Positions 44,670 through 54,288 of a DNA stretch of 64,000 nt are shown here, in pieces. This DNA comes from Blastocatellia bacterium. Lineage in GTDB: Bacteria; Acidobacteriota; Blastocatellia; Chloracidobacteriales; JADJPF01. The notes under the pieces are model-generated. The model worked only from the letters and a program-made list of their open reading frames with translations. It ran no database searches and was not told where the DNA came from. Both the position numbers and the translations under genes were made by a program. Position 1 is the first letter of the stretch; every line of letters starts with the position of its first letter. Location: assembly GCA_016713405.1 (NCBI GenBank), contig JADJPF010000022.1, positions 310,001 through 374,000 of the forward strand, written 5' to 3'.

Positions 44670-45108
44670 ACAACGCATCAAAAGCTACACGACCCGGACT
44701 AGCAGGTTCTTTAGTTGCTTTCTTTTGTTCTTGAGGCTGTTGTTTTTCTACAGAAACTTTAGTAGCAAATTGTAAACATACATTGCCCTCAGCCTTTTTA
44801 GCTACACGTATTTCAATGGGTTTTTGACATTCAAAACGCGCACCAGGGTCAAAATAGCGGCAATTTTTACAAGAATGTAGATCTTCACCACATTTTTTAC
44901 ATTGATCATTAAAAGCAATACTTCCAACTGATTCCACAATAGTAGAACAATTTGAACATCTGACTACTTCCATATATCTAGTTTCAATACGTGGAGAAGG
45001 GCGCGACCCATAACCAACTTCTTGTTTTGGACGCTCTGTTTTAGCAGATTCTTTTCGTTCACTACTTTCATCTTGCTGATAACCTTTTTGGCGGTACTTA
45101 CGTTCCAT
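44659..45108 (-). CDS. Zinc-ribbon hypothetical protein
   Basis: A 149-residue soluble protein. After a charged, disordered start (residues 1-45) come three Cys pairs: R-C-S-N-C-S, Q-C-K-K-C-G and S-C-K-N-C-R-Y-F-D, plus F-E-C-Q, about residues 50-105, a multi-zinc ribbon. A basic, Gln/Lys/Pro-rich tail follows. It probably binds zinc and perhaps nucleic acid. aaggag lies before the ATG. It overlaps the polymerase gene tail by 11 bases. Confidence 0.6.
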   Translation of the reverse strand: MERKYRQKGYQQDESSERKESAKTERPKQEVGYGSRPSPRIETRYMEVVRCSNCSTIVESVGSIAFNDQCKKCGEDLHSCKNCRYFDPGARFECQKPIEIRVAKKAEGNVCLQFATKVSVEKQQPQEQKKATKEPASPGRVAFDALFKK

Positions 45109-45676
45109 AGAGCTTTCTCCTTAGTGAGTCGTCTAGTCAAAACTTTTATCTTTTATTGTTTGGGGCATCAATATTACTTATTTGGGTTTATTTCTTAGCT
45201 CGTTACCTTTTTCAGGTTGGTATTATTTGGTATTACAAGGATGGTTGCTAACAATTTGTAATATTTTATTAAGTAAAAATTTTGCGAGATTAATTTTTAT
45301 AATAAATAAAACTGCCTGAAACTATAACAAACGAACTTTAGGAAAAGCAAATTATAACCAAAACAGACGCTAAATTTCACCTATATTAGCAAGTTTTTTC
45401 CAGATTCTATAAAAATAAAAAGAGTTAATAATTTAGGTTAAAAAACAACTTCTAAACACTTAAATTTTAATTGCCTTAAGCAAAATCTAAATATTTATTA
45501 AGTGTTTTTGGAAGCATTTTAGATGTGAGTTATCACGCTAAGTGTACCTATTAAATAGCTTAGACGCAATCAAAAAGATACAAATAGAGAAAAAATTTTC
45601 TTACTATTTTTATTCAGACTTTAACATACATATAATACAAATATCTTTTATACTTAAATATATTAGCATAATATAA
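45109..45676. other. Intergenic region without a gene
   Basis: It is very AT-rich and I see no ORF or RNA gene. The only structure is an imperfect inverted repeat, cttctaaacacttaa near 45449 with ttaagtgtttttggaag near 45500, which could end transcription of the helicase gene arriving from the right. Confidence 0.4.
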
Positions 45677-48600
45677 CTAACTTTGGCTAGTGTTAGCTCC
45701 AAACATTTCAAGAAGAAATTCAGAAGCTACCTGAGCATATCCATTGCGTAAATTAGCAGTAGTAAATACTAACTGTTCTTTAGCACGAGTTATTGCTACG
45801 TAAAGGAGTCGTCTTTGCTCAGTTAATTGATCAGGACTTTTGCTACCAATAGCATAAAAGCTAGGAATCATATTTTGTTCAAGTCCAGCTAAATAGACTC
45901 TGGTAAATTCTAGACCTTTGGATGCGTAAATGGTCATTAAGTTTACTGCGTTTCGTCGAGTTATGCCGTCTTGTTGTTGGTAAAGAGCAGCAAAATCCAG
46001 GAATGCAATAATAGATTTTTCAAGCGATCCAACCGTTGGATTTGGACTATCAAAACGAGAGACGATTTCATCAAAATGCAAAAAAGCTCCAAATCTATCT
46101 GCATTTCCATCACCTTCTCTTAGATGCTCTATTTTTGCTTCTTCTATATAAGCTCTAAGTAAAGTTACATCATTTCCTTGCTCAATTAGTCGTTCAAGCA
46201 GTGTTGCACTGGGTGCAGCTAGACGGATTAGACCCTCTTTAATTAATATTGCTTGGGAGTCTACCAAGCGATTATGTTCAATAATTGAGCCTGCTGCAAC
46301 TAGATCTAAGCAGGATTCGCAAGCTGTTCGACGAAGACGCGAGGCATGTTCTTTTTTTAATGCTTCAAATACATCTACAAGTGACAAAGTATCATCATAG
46401 GCGCGATGACGCTGTCCCGTATCAATAGAAAATAAACTTGCAAGAGCATCTAAACTTGCTCCTCGATCTGGAAAAAGTCGGCTAGCCATTGGTAGAGTGT
46501 CAAAAGTACGGTTTTCTAGCCGTTTATTAACTTCTCTAAATTTTCTTTTAATACAAGGAAAATCAAAATTATAGCCATTATGCGCAACTAAAGTATCTTG
46601 TCCAATAAAAGCAAGAAATTTTTCTGCTATATCTTGAAATCCTGGAGCATTGATTAAGTCTTTTTCATTAATTCCATGAACTTTTTCTGCATCTGCTGCT
46701 ATTGGACGATTAGGTTTTAACAGCGTATGAAACCTAGCTACAGGACTAGCATCACGTACCCGAATAGCTGCTATTTCAATTATGTCATTGTTTTCAATTT
46801 CTTTATCTGTTGTTTCAATATCCAGTGCTACATAATCTGGTAAAAACTCAGCATTTCCAATCCAGCTAGTAAGTTGACAAAGCTTAAAAAGAAGTAAGAT
46901 TGCTGATGGCTCAAAACCTCGCTCAACGGCTGATAACTCTTCAGGATTAACTATAACTGCATTTATATTACGAAGCTGTTCACGAATAGCAGGACTATAA
47001 TCTGTTCCAAGATAAATTATTGTTTGACAAGCTTTTATTGTGTCTGTTAGCAAATTTAATTCTTTACCATCTAAAATAATTAAAAGAGGGCCTAAAGCAA
47101 CTAATTCTATTTTTGAGTCTGCCTTAGATTGGCTGATTTTTTCAATCTCATAACTATGTGCGCTATAAGCATTTATTCCAAGTGAACGTTTAAGCATTTC
47201 TATTGCTAGAAAATTAAGCTGTGAATTACTTGCAGCAATTAAAACTACTTGAGCAAAAGCCCTTGCCTGATATACTGCTCGTGCTGCATCCCGCATTCTA
47301 TTATAAGTAATAGGGTCTGTTAATTGATCTACTAGCTTAGTTAAGGTTAAAACTTCTTGATTACTTAAAGAACTTAAAATATCTGCAAACAGGTCTGATA
47401 AACGTTTTCCGGGTATATCTTTTATAGACATTAAATTAGAGATCAGGCCAATAATTCTATCTATTTGTCTACGTTCCTGATCAGGAATGCGGGTACTTTT
47501 CCGAAAGCGATCTAGAGAGATACGAAAGTCTGCCAGGTGTTCTTCTAATTGAAATGCTTTAAGCCTAGTACTAGTAACTTCGTCTACTTCTCTACAAACA
47601 AAATTTTCTAAACTAAACTGGTCTTTAGGGTTATATAAAACACGCAGTAAGCTCATTGCGCGAACAATTTCTAATTGGTCAAAGCAAGAGCGTCCCTTTA
47701 CTAATTGACAAGCTATGTCAGCTTTCATAAATTCACGTTCTAAAAATTCGCCTACTGAGTGACGTGCATAAAGCACAGCAAAATCAGATAAAGATAGATT
47801 AGGATTTTTTTCTAGCTGTGTTTGTATATCTTTAATAATAAATTCTGCTTCATCAAAATCATTAGCAAAATGTTCTAATCTAATAGCAGGTAAATCCAAA
47901 GACAAATTTGCTTGAGTAGCTTTAATATTTTTTTGTGTAAGGCGAGAGTGTTGAGATATTAAATGTTGTGCTTGGCTTATAATTTCTGGTCGAGAGCGAT
48001 AATTTTCTGTTAGCACTATGATATTATCTCTAGCAAAATCACGCAAAAACAAATCTATATTAGTAGGGTTAGCACCTCGCCAAGAAAAAATTGACTGGTC
48101 ATCATCAGCAACTACAAATAAGTTTTGATGGTCGCTTACAAGTTGCCTTAAAATTTCATATTGTACTCGGTCAGTGTCTTGAAATTCATCAACTAAAATA
48201 GCATCAAAAGCCTTACGATAACGGCTTAATATTGCAGGGTTTTCAAAAAATAGACGTTGCGTTAGAAAAAGAATGTCATCAAAATCTATTAAGGCATTTT
48301 TCTTTAGTTCGTTATCGTAGCGTTTTTGTAGTTGTTGTTCTAAGGCAGTAAGAGGTTTACCCTCATTTGGATTAAGACGTGAGCCAGACAAACGGGAAAT
48401 TAAATAGCGCATATGCCGTTCACCAGAAAGCATTGGAGCAATACGCGCTACAATTCTTAGTTGGCAATCTTCATCTGCAATAGTGAAATGCTTAACTAGT
48501 TTTACCTTCTCATGGCATTCACGTAAAACACTTATGCAAAAAGCATGAAAAGTGCTAACTTGAAGGCTCATTGCTTGGTCTTGAAGAGTAGCTTTTAACC

Positions 48601-48808
48601 TTTCACGCATTTCTTCAGTAGCTTTATTTGTGTAAGTTACTGCTAGCAATTTATCAGGACGTAAATGATAATGGTCAATAAGTGCTGAGATTCTAGCTAT
48701 TAAAGTGCGTGTTTTACCTGTGCCGGGCCCAGCTAAAACTAGCCAAGGGCCAAGCGGAGCATAAGCAGCACGCTTTTGCATCTCATTTAGCTGATTAAGT
48801 ATCTCCAC
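45677..48808 (-). CDS. UvrD/Rep-type helicase with an internal DEDDh exonuclease domain
   Basis: A 1043-residue superfamily-1A helicase. Walker A is G-P-G-T-G-K-T (27-33), motif II is V-D-E-F-Q-D-T-D, and R-G-A-N-P-T-N motif III-like sequence follows. The domain is interrupted after about residue 650 by a DnaQ-type 3'-5' exonuclease: A-L-D-I-E-T-T with D663 and E665, H-N-G-Y-N-F-D, and H801-R-A-Y-D-D806. Helicase motifs V-VI resume near the C terminus (I-Y-A-S-K-G-L-E-F and Y-V-A-I-T-R-A-K-E-Q-L). It would unwind and trim DNA. The start is GTG at 48808, with aaggtg upstream. Confidence 0.92.
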   Translation of the reverse strand: MEILNQLNEMQKRAAYAPLGPWLVLAGPGTGKTRTLIARISALIDHYHLRPDKLLAVTYTNKATEEMRERLKATLQDQAMSLQVSTFHAFCISVLRECHEKVKLVKHFTIADEDCQLRIVARIAPMLSGERHMRYLISRLSGSRLNPNEGKPLTALEQQLQKRYDNELKKNALIDFDDILFLTQRLFFENPAILSRYRKAFDAILVDEFQDTDRVQYEILRQLVSDHQNLFVVADDDQSIFSWRGANPTNIDLFLRDFARDNIIVLTENYRSRPEIISQAQHLISQHSRLTQKNIKATQANLSLDLPAIRLEHFANDFDEAEFIIKDIQTQLEKNPNLSLSDFAVLYARHSVGEFLEREFMKADIACQLVKGRSCFDQLEIVRAMSLLRVLYNPKDQFSLENFVCREVDEVTSTRLKAFQLEEHLADFRISLDRFRKSTRIPDQERRQIDRIIGLISNLMSIKDIPGKRLSDLFADILSSLSNQEVLTLTKLVDQLTDPITYNRMRDAARAVYQARAFAQVVLIAASNSQLNFLAIEMLKRSLGINAYSAHSYEIEKISQSKADSKIELVALGPLLIILDGKELNLLTDTIKACQTIIYLGTDYSPAIREQLRNINAVIVNPEELSAVERGFEPSAILLLFKLCQLTSWIGNAEFLPDYVALDIETTDKEIENNDIIEIAAIRVRDASPVARFHTLLKPNRPIAADAEKVHGINEKDLINAPGFQDIAEKFLAFIGQDTLVAHNGYNFDFPCIKRKFREVNKRLENRTFDTLPMASRLFPDRGASLDALASLFSIDTGQRHRAYDDTLSLVDVFEALKKEHASRLRRTACESCLDLVAAGSIIEHNRLVDSQAILIKEGLIRLAAPSATLLERLIEQGNDVTLLRAYIEEAKIEHLREGDGNADRFGAFLHFDEIVSRFDSPNPTVGSLEKSIIAFLDFAALYQQQDGITRRNAVNLMTIYASKGLEFTRVYLAGLEQNMIPSFYAIGSKSPDQLTEQRRLLYVAITRAKEQLVFTTANLRNGYAQVASEFLLEMFGANTSQS

Positions 48809-49350
48809 GTAGCAACACCTTACAGGTAATTAAAATAAGGTAATTTAATATTTATATTTAAGTACATTGTAAACTAAGTAATGTAGCAATTTTATATTCT
48901 TAACTCTTAAGCCCCAACGGGGCGAAATAACTGTAGTCTAGGGCATAAGCCCTAGGACATAATAGTTAAGCATTTTTAAGCCCTGAAAGGGCGACATAGT
49001 CTTTTAATGTTAAGAAACAACTCTGTCGCCCCGCTGGGGCTTAAGAGAATATTACATTATCATACGTAGGGTTTACACCCTACGCTACGTATCTGTCGCC
49101 CCGCTGGGGCTTAAGATTAAAATATCAGTAAATTTAATTTACAGTGTATTAAGTTTAGATATGATTTCGCCTATTTATTGTAAGTAAGCAGTTGATTGAA
49201 TGCAATAGGCTAGCGAAAAATAGGTGAGTGTAAAGGTTTTAATTAATATAACTATAAAAATTGCTCTAGTGAAATAACTTATTAATTTTAAAAAATTCTT
49301 TCTACTCTTTTTAATGACAACTACTGAATTTTTGGATATACTTTTGCGCG
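48809..49350. other. Divergent intergenic region with a palindromic repeat cluster
   Basis: There is no gene here between the helicase and the small membrane protein. The repeats at 48905-49114 are described separately. The remainder is AT-rich with no obvious promoter. Confidence 0.5.
48905..49114. repeat. REP-like palindrome cluster
   Basis: Four copies of one short palindromic unit are present: taagccccaacggggcgaaa (from 48907), ttaagccctgaaagggcgac (from 48976), and two inverted identical copies tgtcgccccgctggggctta (49024-49043 and 49094-49113). Two other hairpins lie among them: ctagggcataagccctag (48937-48954) and the pair cgtaggg/ccctacg (49065-49084). The GC content is far above the surroundings. 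This is the layout of intergenic REP/mosaic repeats. Confidence 0.85.
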
Positions 49351-49761
49351 ATGTGGACACTAAATATCCTATTTTTTCTAGCAACAGTAGTTACTATTTT
49401 ATTATCTCGGCATGAAATTCGCCGTTATACAGACGCACGCATTGCAGGGACGGTTCTGGATGCTGACAGGCGGCGTTTTACTCGTCGAATGGTTGGGACA
49501 GGTGTTTTAACTATTGTGCTTGCAATGACTTACTTTGGTTATACTAATAAAGAAGCCTTTATAGGCCATCCCTGGTTTTTTGCCCTCTATTGGCTTAGTT
49601 GTATTGTACTTGCCCTATCATTAATTTTTCTTGCCATAATGGATATTCGCGCTATTTTTCGTCAAAGTGTTAGTCAATACCTAAATGAAGGTAGTGAATC
49701 GGAACGCTTAGAAAAGTTTTTGGCAAAGGAACGAGAAAAAGCAGCACAACAAAAAGAATAA
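49351..49761 (+). CDS. Small membrane protein
   Basis: A 136-residue protein with three membrane segments (about 3-19, 50-66 and 80-105) and a charged, coiled C-terminal tail (S-E-R-L-E-K-F-L-A-K-E-R-E-K). The loop after the first segment is arginine-rich (D-A-D-R-R-R-F-T-R-R-M). No family is recognised. There is no good ribosome site. trxB follows 84 bases later in the same direction. Confidence 0.55.
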   Translation: MWTLNILFFLATVVTILLSRHEIRRYTDARIAGTVLDADRRRFTRRMVGTGVLTIVLAMTYFGYTNKEAFIGHPWFFALYWLSCIVLALSLIFLAIMDIRAIFRQSVSQYLNEGSESERLEKFLAKEREKAAQQKE

Positions 49762-49860
49762 TGCTTTTATCAAGGTGTCTGCTAGGTAGTCTCGATTTTA
49801 ATCGCTTACTGCTCTACAATAGCCAATTCTATATAGTTTGGTGAAATGGGGACATTGGTA

Positions 49861-50814
49861 ATGGAAAAAGAAAGAGAATTAATAATTATAGGTTCTGGGC
49901 CAGCAGGGTTAACAGCAGCTATTTACGCTGCACGAGCTAACTTAAAGCCACTTGTTGCAGCCGGCGAACCCGTAGGTATAAACCTTCCAGGCGGTCAATT
50001 AATGCTTACCTCAGAAGTAGAAAACTACCCAGGTTTTCCAGAAGGAATTGACGGCCAAGAAATGATGGGAAAATTCTTTGCTCAAGCTGAACGCTTTGGC
50101 ACAGAAGTTATTAAGGAAAATGTTACCCAAGTAGAATTTAAAGATAAAGGCCCCTTTCGTTTATTACTTGGTAAAGAATGGTATATTGCTAAATCTGTAA
50201 TTTTAGCAATGGGTGCTACTGCTCAATGGCTAAATGTTCCTGGGGAATATAAATTAAGAACTTCTGCTGGCGGAGTTTCTGCTTGTGCTACTTGCGATGG
50301 GTTTTTCTTTAGAGGTAAAGAATTAATTGTTGTTGGTGGCGGAGATACAGCAGTAGAGGAAGCAGTATTTTTAACTAAGTTTGCTACTAAAGTAACAATG
50401 GTTCATCGTCGTGATAAACTTCGCGCTAGTCAAGTAATGCAGCAACGAGCTTTAACTAATCCCAAAATAGATTTTCTTTGGAATTCTGCTTTGACTGAAT
50501 ATTTAGGCGATAAATCTATAGAAGCTGTTCGTGTTAAGAACTTAGTTACAGGTGAAGAAACTGTACGCCCTATAGGTGGGGTATTTGTTGCTATTGGACA
50601 TAAACCTAGTACAGATTTTCTTAAAGGTGTAATTGAACTTGATGAACAAGGTTATATTGTTACTAAGCATAATGTTGAGACTAATATAGAAGGTGTTTTT
50701 GCTGCTGGAGATGTTCATGATAAACATTTTCGCCAAGCTATTACAGCAGCAGGTTTTGGATGTATGGCTGCTATTACAGCAGAACGATGGCTAGAAGCAC
50801 AAAAGCTAGCTTAA
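49861..50814 (+). CDS. trxB: Thioredoxin-disulfide reductase
   Basis: A 317-residue flavoprotein reducing thioredoxin with NADPH. FAD motif G-S-G-P-A-G-L, redox-active C-A-T-C (Cys142 and Cys145), NADPH motif G-G-G-D-T-A-V-E-E and the C-terminal FAD motif A-A-G-D-V-H-D are all present. I take the ATG at 49861 (M-E-K-E-R-E-L-I-I-I) because tgggga lies upstream; an ATG at 49846 would add five residues. A terminator follows. It is paired with the PIG-L deacetylase gene only by position. Confidence 0.95.
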   Translation: MEKERELIIIGSGPAGLTAAIYAARANLKPLVAAGEPVGINLPGGQLMLTSEVENYPGFPEGIDGQEMMGKFFAQAERFGTEVIKENVTQVEFKDKGPFRLLLGKEWYIAKSVILAMGATAQWLNVPGEYKLRTSAGGVSACATCDGFFFRGKELIVVGGGDTAVEEAVFLTKFATKVTMVHRRDKLRASQVMQQRALTNPKIDFLWNSALTEYLGDKSIEAVRVKNLVTGEETVRPIGGVFVAIGHKPSTDFLKGVIELDEQGYIVTKHNVETNIEGVFAAGDVHDKHFRQAITAAGFGCMAAITAERWLEAQKLA

Positions 50815-50845
50815 GTAATTTTAATAGATAAAATTTTAGAAAATA

Positions 50846-50879
50846 AAAATCGGGTGGATAAATAACACCCGATTTTTTT
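50846..50879 (+). terminator. Rho-independent terminator of trxB
   Basis: aaaatcgggtg (50846-50856) pairs with cacccgatttt (50866-50876) over a 9-base loop, then Ts. Confidence 0.92.
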
Positions 50880-50901
50880 ATGTATTGTTAGTTTATAGCT
50901 T

Positions 50902-51591
50902 ATGACAAAATCCTTAGAAGTAATAGAAGCAATTTTGGTGATTTCTCCACATCCTGATGATTTAGAAATTGCTATGGGAGGGACGGTAGCCAAAGAAATT
51001 GCTCAAGGTAAAAAGGTAATTTCTATAGTTTTAACTGATGGGCGACGTTCCCAACGCTCATTTGTTTGCAGTGATGAAGAGATAGCAAAAATTCGTCAGC
51101 AGGAAGTTAGAGAAGCTGCACAAGTGTTGGGAATAAGTAAGTTATATAATTTAGAACTAGAAGATTTACATACATCAGAAAATCAGGAAAAATTAAATAA
51201 ACAATTATCAAAATTAATAAAACAATATAAGCCTAAAGAAATTTATCTGCCTCATCCAGAATTAGATCGTCATCCAACACACCAACTAGCAGCAAGACTA
51301 GTTTTTAAGCTAATAGAAGAATTAATAAATAATAATAAAGACAATGATTTAGCTACAGTAAAAATTTGGGCATATGAAGTTTGGGGACTTTTTGCTAATT
51401 GGGATTTAGAAGTAGATATTAGCGATTTTGCAGAAAAAAAACTTGCCGCTATCAACTGCCATAAAAGTCAAATAAAAGATCTTGCTTATAGTGAAGGTGT
51501 GTTAGGCTTAAACCGTTGGCGTGCTGTATTTAGCAATCCTCATAGTATATCTAAAACGACCTACAAGGAAGTTTTTATAAAATTAAAATAA
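50902..51591 (+). CDS. PIG-L/LmbE family deacetylase
   Basis: A 229-residue zinc-dependent N-acetylglucosaminyl deacetylase family protein. The zinc motif S-P-H-P-D-D-L-E is at residues 14-21, with G-G-T and L-T-D-G behind it, and H-P-T-H in L-P-H-P-E-L-D-R-H-P-T-H at about 115-126. The family includes BshB (bacillithiol), MshB (mycothiol) and glycolipid deacetylases. The overall form resembles BshB, so low-molecular-weight thiol synthesis is possible, but the bacillithiol partner genes are absent from the window. Confidence 0.85.
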   Translation: MTKSLEVIEAILVISPHPDDLEIAMGGTVAKEIAQGKKVISIVLTDGRRSQRSFVCSDEEIAKIRQQEVREAAQVLGISKLYNLELEDLHTSENQEKLNKQLSKLIKQYKPKEIYLPHPELDRHPTHQLAARLVFKLIEELINNNKDNDLATVKIWAYEVWGLFANWDLEVDISDFAEKKLAAINCHKSQIKDLAYSEGVLGLNRWRAVFSNPHSISKTTYKEVFIKLK

Positions 51592-51719
51592 CAAAAGTAA
51601 AAAATCAGCTAGAAAAAGTTTCTTTTCGCTAGTTTACACTTGACGCATTTGCCCAAGTACAGAGATTATTTAATTTCACCCCAAGAAAAATCCTTAAATT
51701 AAATTTATATGGAGTAAAA

Positions 51720-54083
51720 ATGGCTACAGATAAAAATGAGCTATCAAGTAATGTCGCATTTAAGCCTTATATCAGTGCCAAAGAAATAATTGCAGAAATG
51801 ACCCCTAGAGCTTTGCTTTTAGGAGCATTATTTGGCATTTTATTTGGTGCTTCGTCTGTATATTTAGCATTAAAAGTTGGTTTAACTGTTAGTGCTTCAG
51901 TACCAATTGCAGTGCTTTCTATTACGGTTTTACGCTTATTTGGTCGAGCAACAATTTTAGAAAATAATATTGTACAAACTACTGGATCGGCTGGTGAGTC
52001 AATTGCAGCGGGTGTTGTATTTACTTTGCCAGCATTACTTATATTAGGACTAGATTTAGATGTAACACGAACCTCATTAATTGCTCTAACAGGCGGGTGT
52101 TTAGGTGTTTTGCTAATGATACCGCTTAGACGTTCATTAATTGTAAAAGAGCATGGAAACCTAGCCTACCCAGAAGGCACAGCTTGTGCTGAAGTGCTGG
52201 TAGTAGGTGAAAAAGGCGGCACAGATGCTAAAACCGTGTTTTTAGGTTTTGGTGTTGCCTTCTTTTACAAACTTCTTATGGTCGGTGCTAGATTATGGAA
52301 TGAAGCCCCAAGTAAAGTATTAGGTTGGTATCAAAATGCTCGTATTTCTGCGGAAATTTCTCCTGAACTCTTGGGAGTTGGTTATATTATCGGGCCAAAA
52401 GTTGCTTCTCATATGGTTGGCGGCGGTATGTTAGCAGCACTAGTAATGATTCCTACCGTAAAATTTTTTGGTGCTGGCTGGGTAAATCCTCTTTTTCCAG
52501 AATCTGTTAAATTAATTGCTGATATGAGTGCTGGAGAAATTCAAGATCGTTATGTTAGATATATTGCTGCTGGTGCTGTTGCAACAGGTGGTGTTATTAG
52601 TCTACTTAAATCACTTCCAACAATTGTTAATGCACTAAAAGCTAGTGTAAATGATTTTCGTGGCATTCAAGACGTAGGTGGTCAAGAACGTACCGCAAAA
52701 GATATGCCTATTGCTTATGTTGGAGTTGGCATAGTCGTTTTATTAGTAGCTTTAGTTCTATTACCACAGCTAGAAATAGATATTATTTCTGCTGCATTAA
52801 TTTTAGTATTTGGGTTTTTATTTGTAACTGTTAGCTCTCGTATTACGGGCCAAATAGGTGCTTCATCTAACCCGATTTCAGGTATGACAATTGCTACATT
52901 GCTTTTTACTTCATTGATTTTCTTGATTTTAGGTCGTGCTGGTGCAGAACAAAGAATAGTTGCTTTAACTGTTGGCGCAATTGTTTGTGTTGCAGCCGCT
53001 AATGCTGGTGCAACCTCTCAAGACTTAAAAACAGGCTTTTTAGTTGGTGCAACACCAAGAAATCAACAACTAGGCTTATTAGTTGGTGCTACAACTTCAG
53101 CTTTAGCAATAGGTCTAACCTTAACGTTCTTTAATAATTCAGCAGTAAACTTGTTACCTGTTTATTATCCAGAATTTAAGATTCCAGCAGAGCAAAAAAT
53201 TGGTGAAGTTTGGAATGATACTATAAAGCCCGAAGATGGAAAGACTTACCGTACTTTAAGTTTACCTGTGGAATATGGAGATGGTAAAGGTGGCAAAGTT
53301 GCAGCAGGAAAATACTTAGTTGATGACAAGGGCGAACTACATTTCTTTGTTAATCCTGGTGTAGGTGGTGAAACTAGCCAATTAATTAAACCTAATGCTG
53401 AAGTTGCAGCCAAGACTTTTGTTGAAGGAACGGATGCAGGCGTTAAAAAAATAGGCCCTGCACGTGGTTTAGACGATAAACTTTATAGCTTGGTTACAGT
53501 CACACAAGCAAACAATCCAACAGAACCTCTAAAAGTATTAGTTGATGATGCAGGAAAACCTGCTTATGTGATTGATGGAAAAATTACTAAATATCCTGCT
53601 CCAAAAGCTGCTTTAATGGGAATTTTAGTTGATGGAGTGTTAACACAAAGACTTCCTTGGTCACTTATTTTAATAGGTGTTTTTATTTCCTTAACTCTTG
53701 AAATGATAGGCGTTGCTGCTTTACCTGTAGCAGTTGGAATGTATTTACCAATATCTACTTCTTCAACAATTTTTGTTGGTGGTGCTGTTCGCGCACTTGT
53801 AGAAAGAGTTCGTCGTCGTGAAGGTCAAGGAGAACAAACTATGGTAGAAGAAGAAACCGGACGAGGCGTGTTATTTAGCTCAGGTTTAATTGCTGGTGGT
53901 GCAATTGCTGGGTTAGCTTATGCTTCTTTAGCAATACTAAAAGTAAGTGACTCATTTGCTATTGGGCCTAAGATTTTAGGAGAACATTTAGCAGAAAATA
54001 ATATTATCGCCTTAGTTATATTTGGCTTGTTGGCAGGCTTGCTATTTATGGTAGCAAAGCAAAATAGCAATCAAAGTAAGTAG
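51720..54083 (+). CDS. OPT family oligopeptide transporter
   Basis: A 787-residue membrane protein with about 14-16 membrane segments that moves small peptides or metal-chelate conjugates with protons. Family signatures are A-L-L-L-G-A-L-F-G (about 31-39), Y-L-A-L-K-V-G-L, N-I-V-Q-T-T-G-S-A-G-E-S, Y-P-E-G-T-A-C-A and A-G-A-T-S-Q-D-L-K-T-G. A 150-residue hydrophilic stretch (about 485-640) lies between membrane blocks; it is longer than usual. ggag lies upstream. The hairpins at 54171-54206 end the transcript. Confidence 0.93.
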   Translation: MATDKNELSSNVAFKPYISAKEIIAEMTPRALLLGALFGILFGASSVYLALKVGLTVSASVPIAVLSITVLRLFGRATILENNIVQTTGSAGESIAAGVVFTLPALLILGLDLDVTRTSLIALTGGCLGVLLMIPLRRSLIVKEHGNLAYPEGTACAEVLVVGEKGGTDAKTVFLGFGVAFFYKLLMVGARLWNEAPSKVLGWYQNARISAEISPELLGVGYIIGPKVASHMVGGGMLAALVMIPTVKFFGAGWVNPLFPESVKLIADMSAGEIQDRYVRYIAAGAVATGGVISLLKSLPTIVNALKASVNDFRGIQDVGGQERTAKDMPIAYVGVGIVVLLVALVLLPQLEIDIISAALILVFGFLFVTVSSRITGQIGASSNPISGMTIATLLFTSLIFLILGRAGAEQRIVALTVGAIVCVAAANAGATSQDLKTGFLVGATPRNQQLGLLVGATTSALAIGLTLTFFNNSAVNLLPVYYPEFKIPAEQKIGEVWNDTIKPEDGKTYRTLSLPVEYGDGKGGKVAAGKYLVDDKGELHFFVNPGVGGETSQLIKPNAEVAAKTFVEGTDAGVKKIGPARGLDDKLYSLVTVTQANNPTEPLKVLVDDAGKPAYVIDGKITKYPAPKAALMGILVDGVLTQRLPWSLILIGVFISLTLEMIGVAALPVAVGMYLPISTSSTIFVGGAVRALVERVRRREGQGEQTMVEEETGRGVLFSSGLIAGGAIAGLAYASLAILKVSDSFAIGPKILGEHLAENNIIALVIFGLLAGLLFMVAKQNSNQSK

Positions 54084-54170
54084 TTAAAGCAATTAAAGTA
54101 ATAAATGAATCTACTTTATAAGTTATTGAAAATAAAGAAGAATCTTTGATGCTCTGTAAGGGTATATGAT

Positions 54171-54206
54171 AAAAGCCCAGTGATTTATCGCTGGGCTTTT
54201 ATTTTT
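54171..54206 (+). terminator. Rho-independent terminator of the OPT gene
   Basis: aaaagcccag (54171-54180) pairs with ctgggctttt (54191-54200), and the stem extends inward by further pairs, then a T tract. Confidence 0.92.
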
Positions 54207-54222
54207 AATGTAGAGCAAAATA

Positions 54223-54257
54223 AAATAACCAGAAAGCTTAAAACTTTCTGGTTATTT
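54223..54257 (-). terminator. Terminator of the secreted subtilase gene
   Basis: aaataaccagaaag (54223-54236) pairs perfectly with ctttctggttattt (54244-54257), with a 7-base loop. It lies 31 bases past the subtilase stop. Confidence 0.85.
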
Positions 54258-54288
54258 AAGGGTTTATCTTTTTTAAGAATAAATAAGG

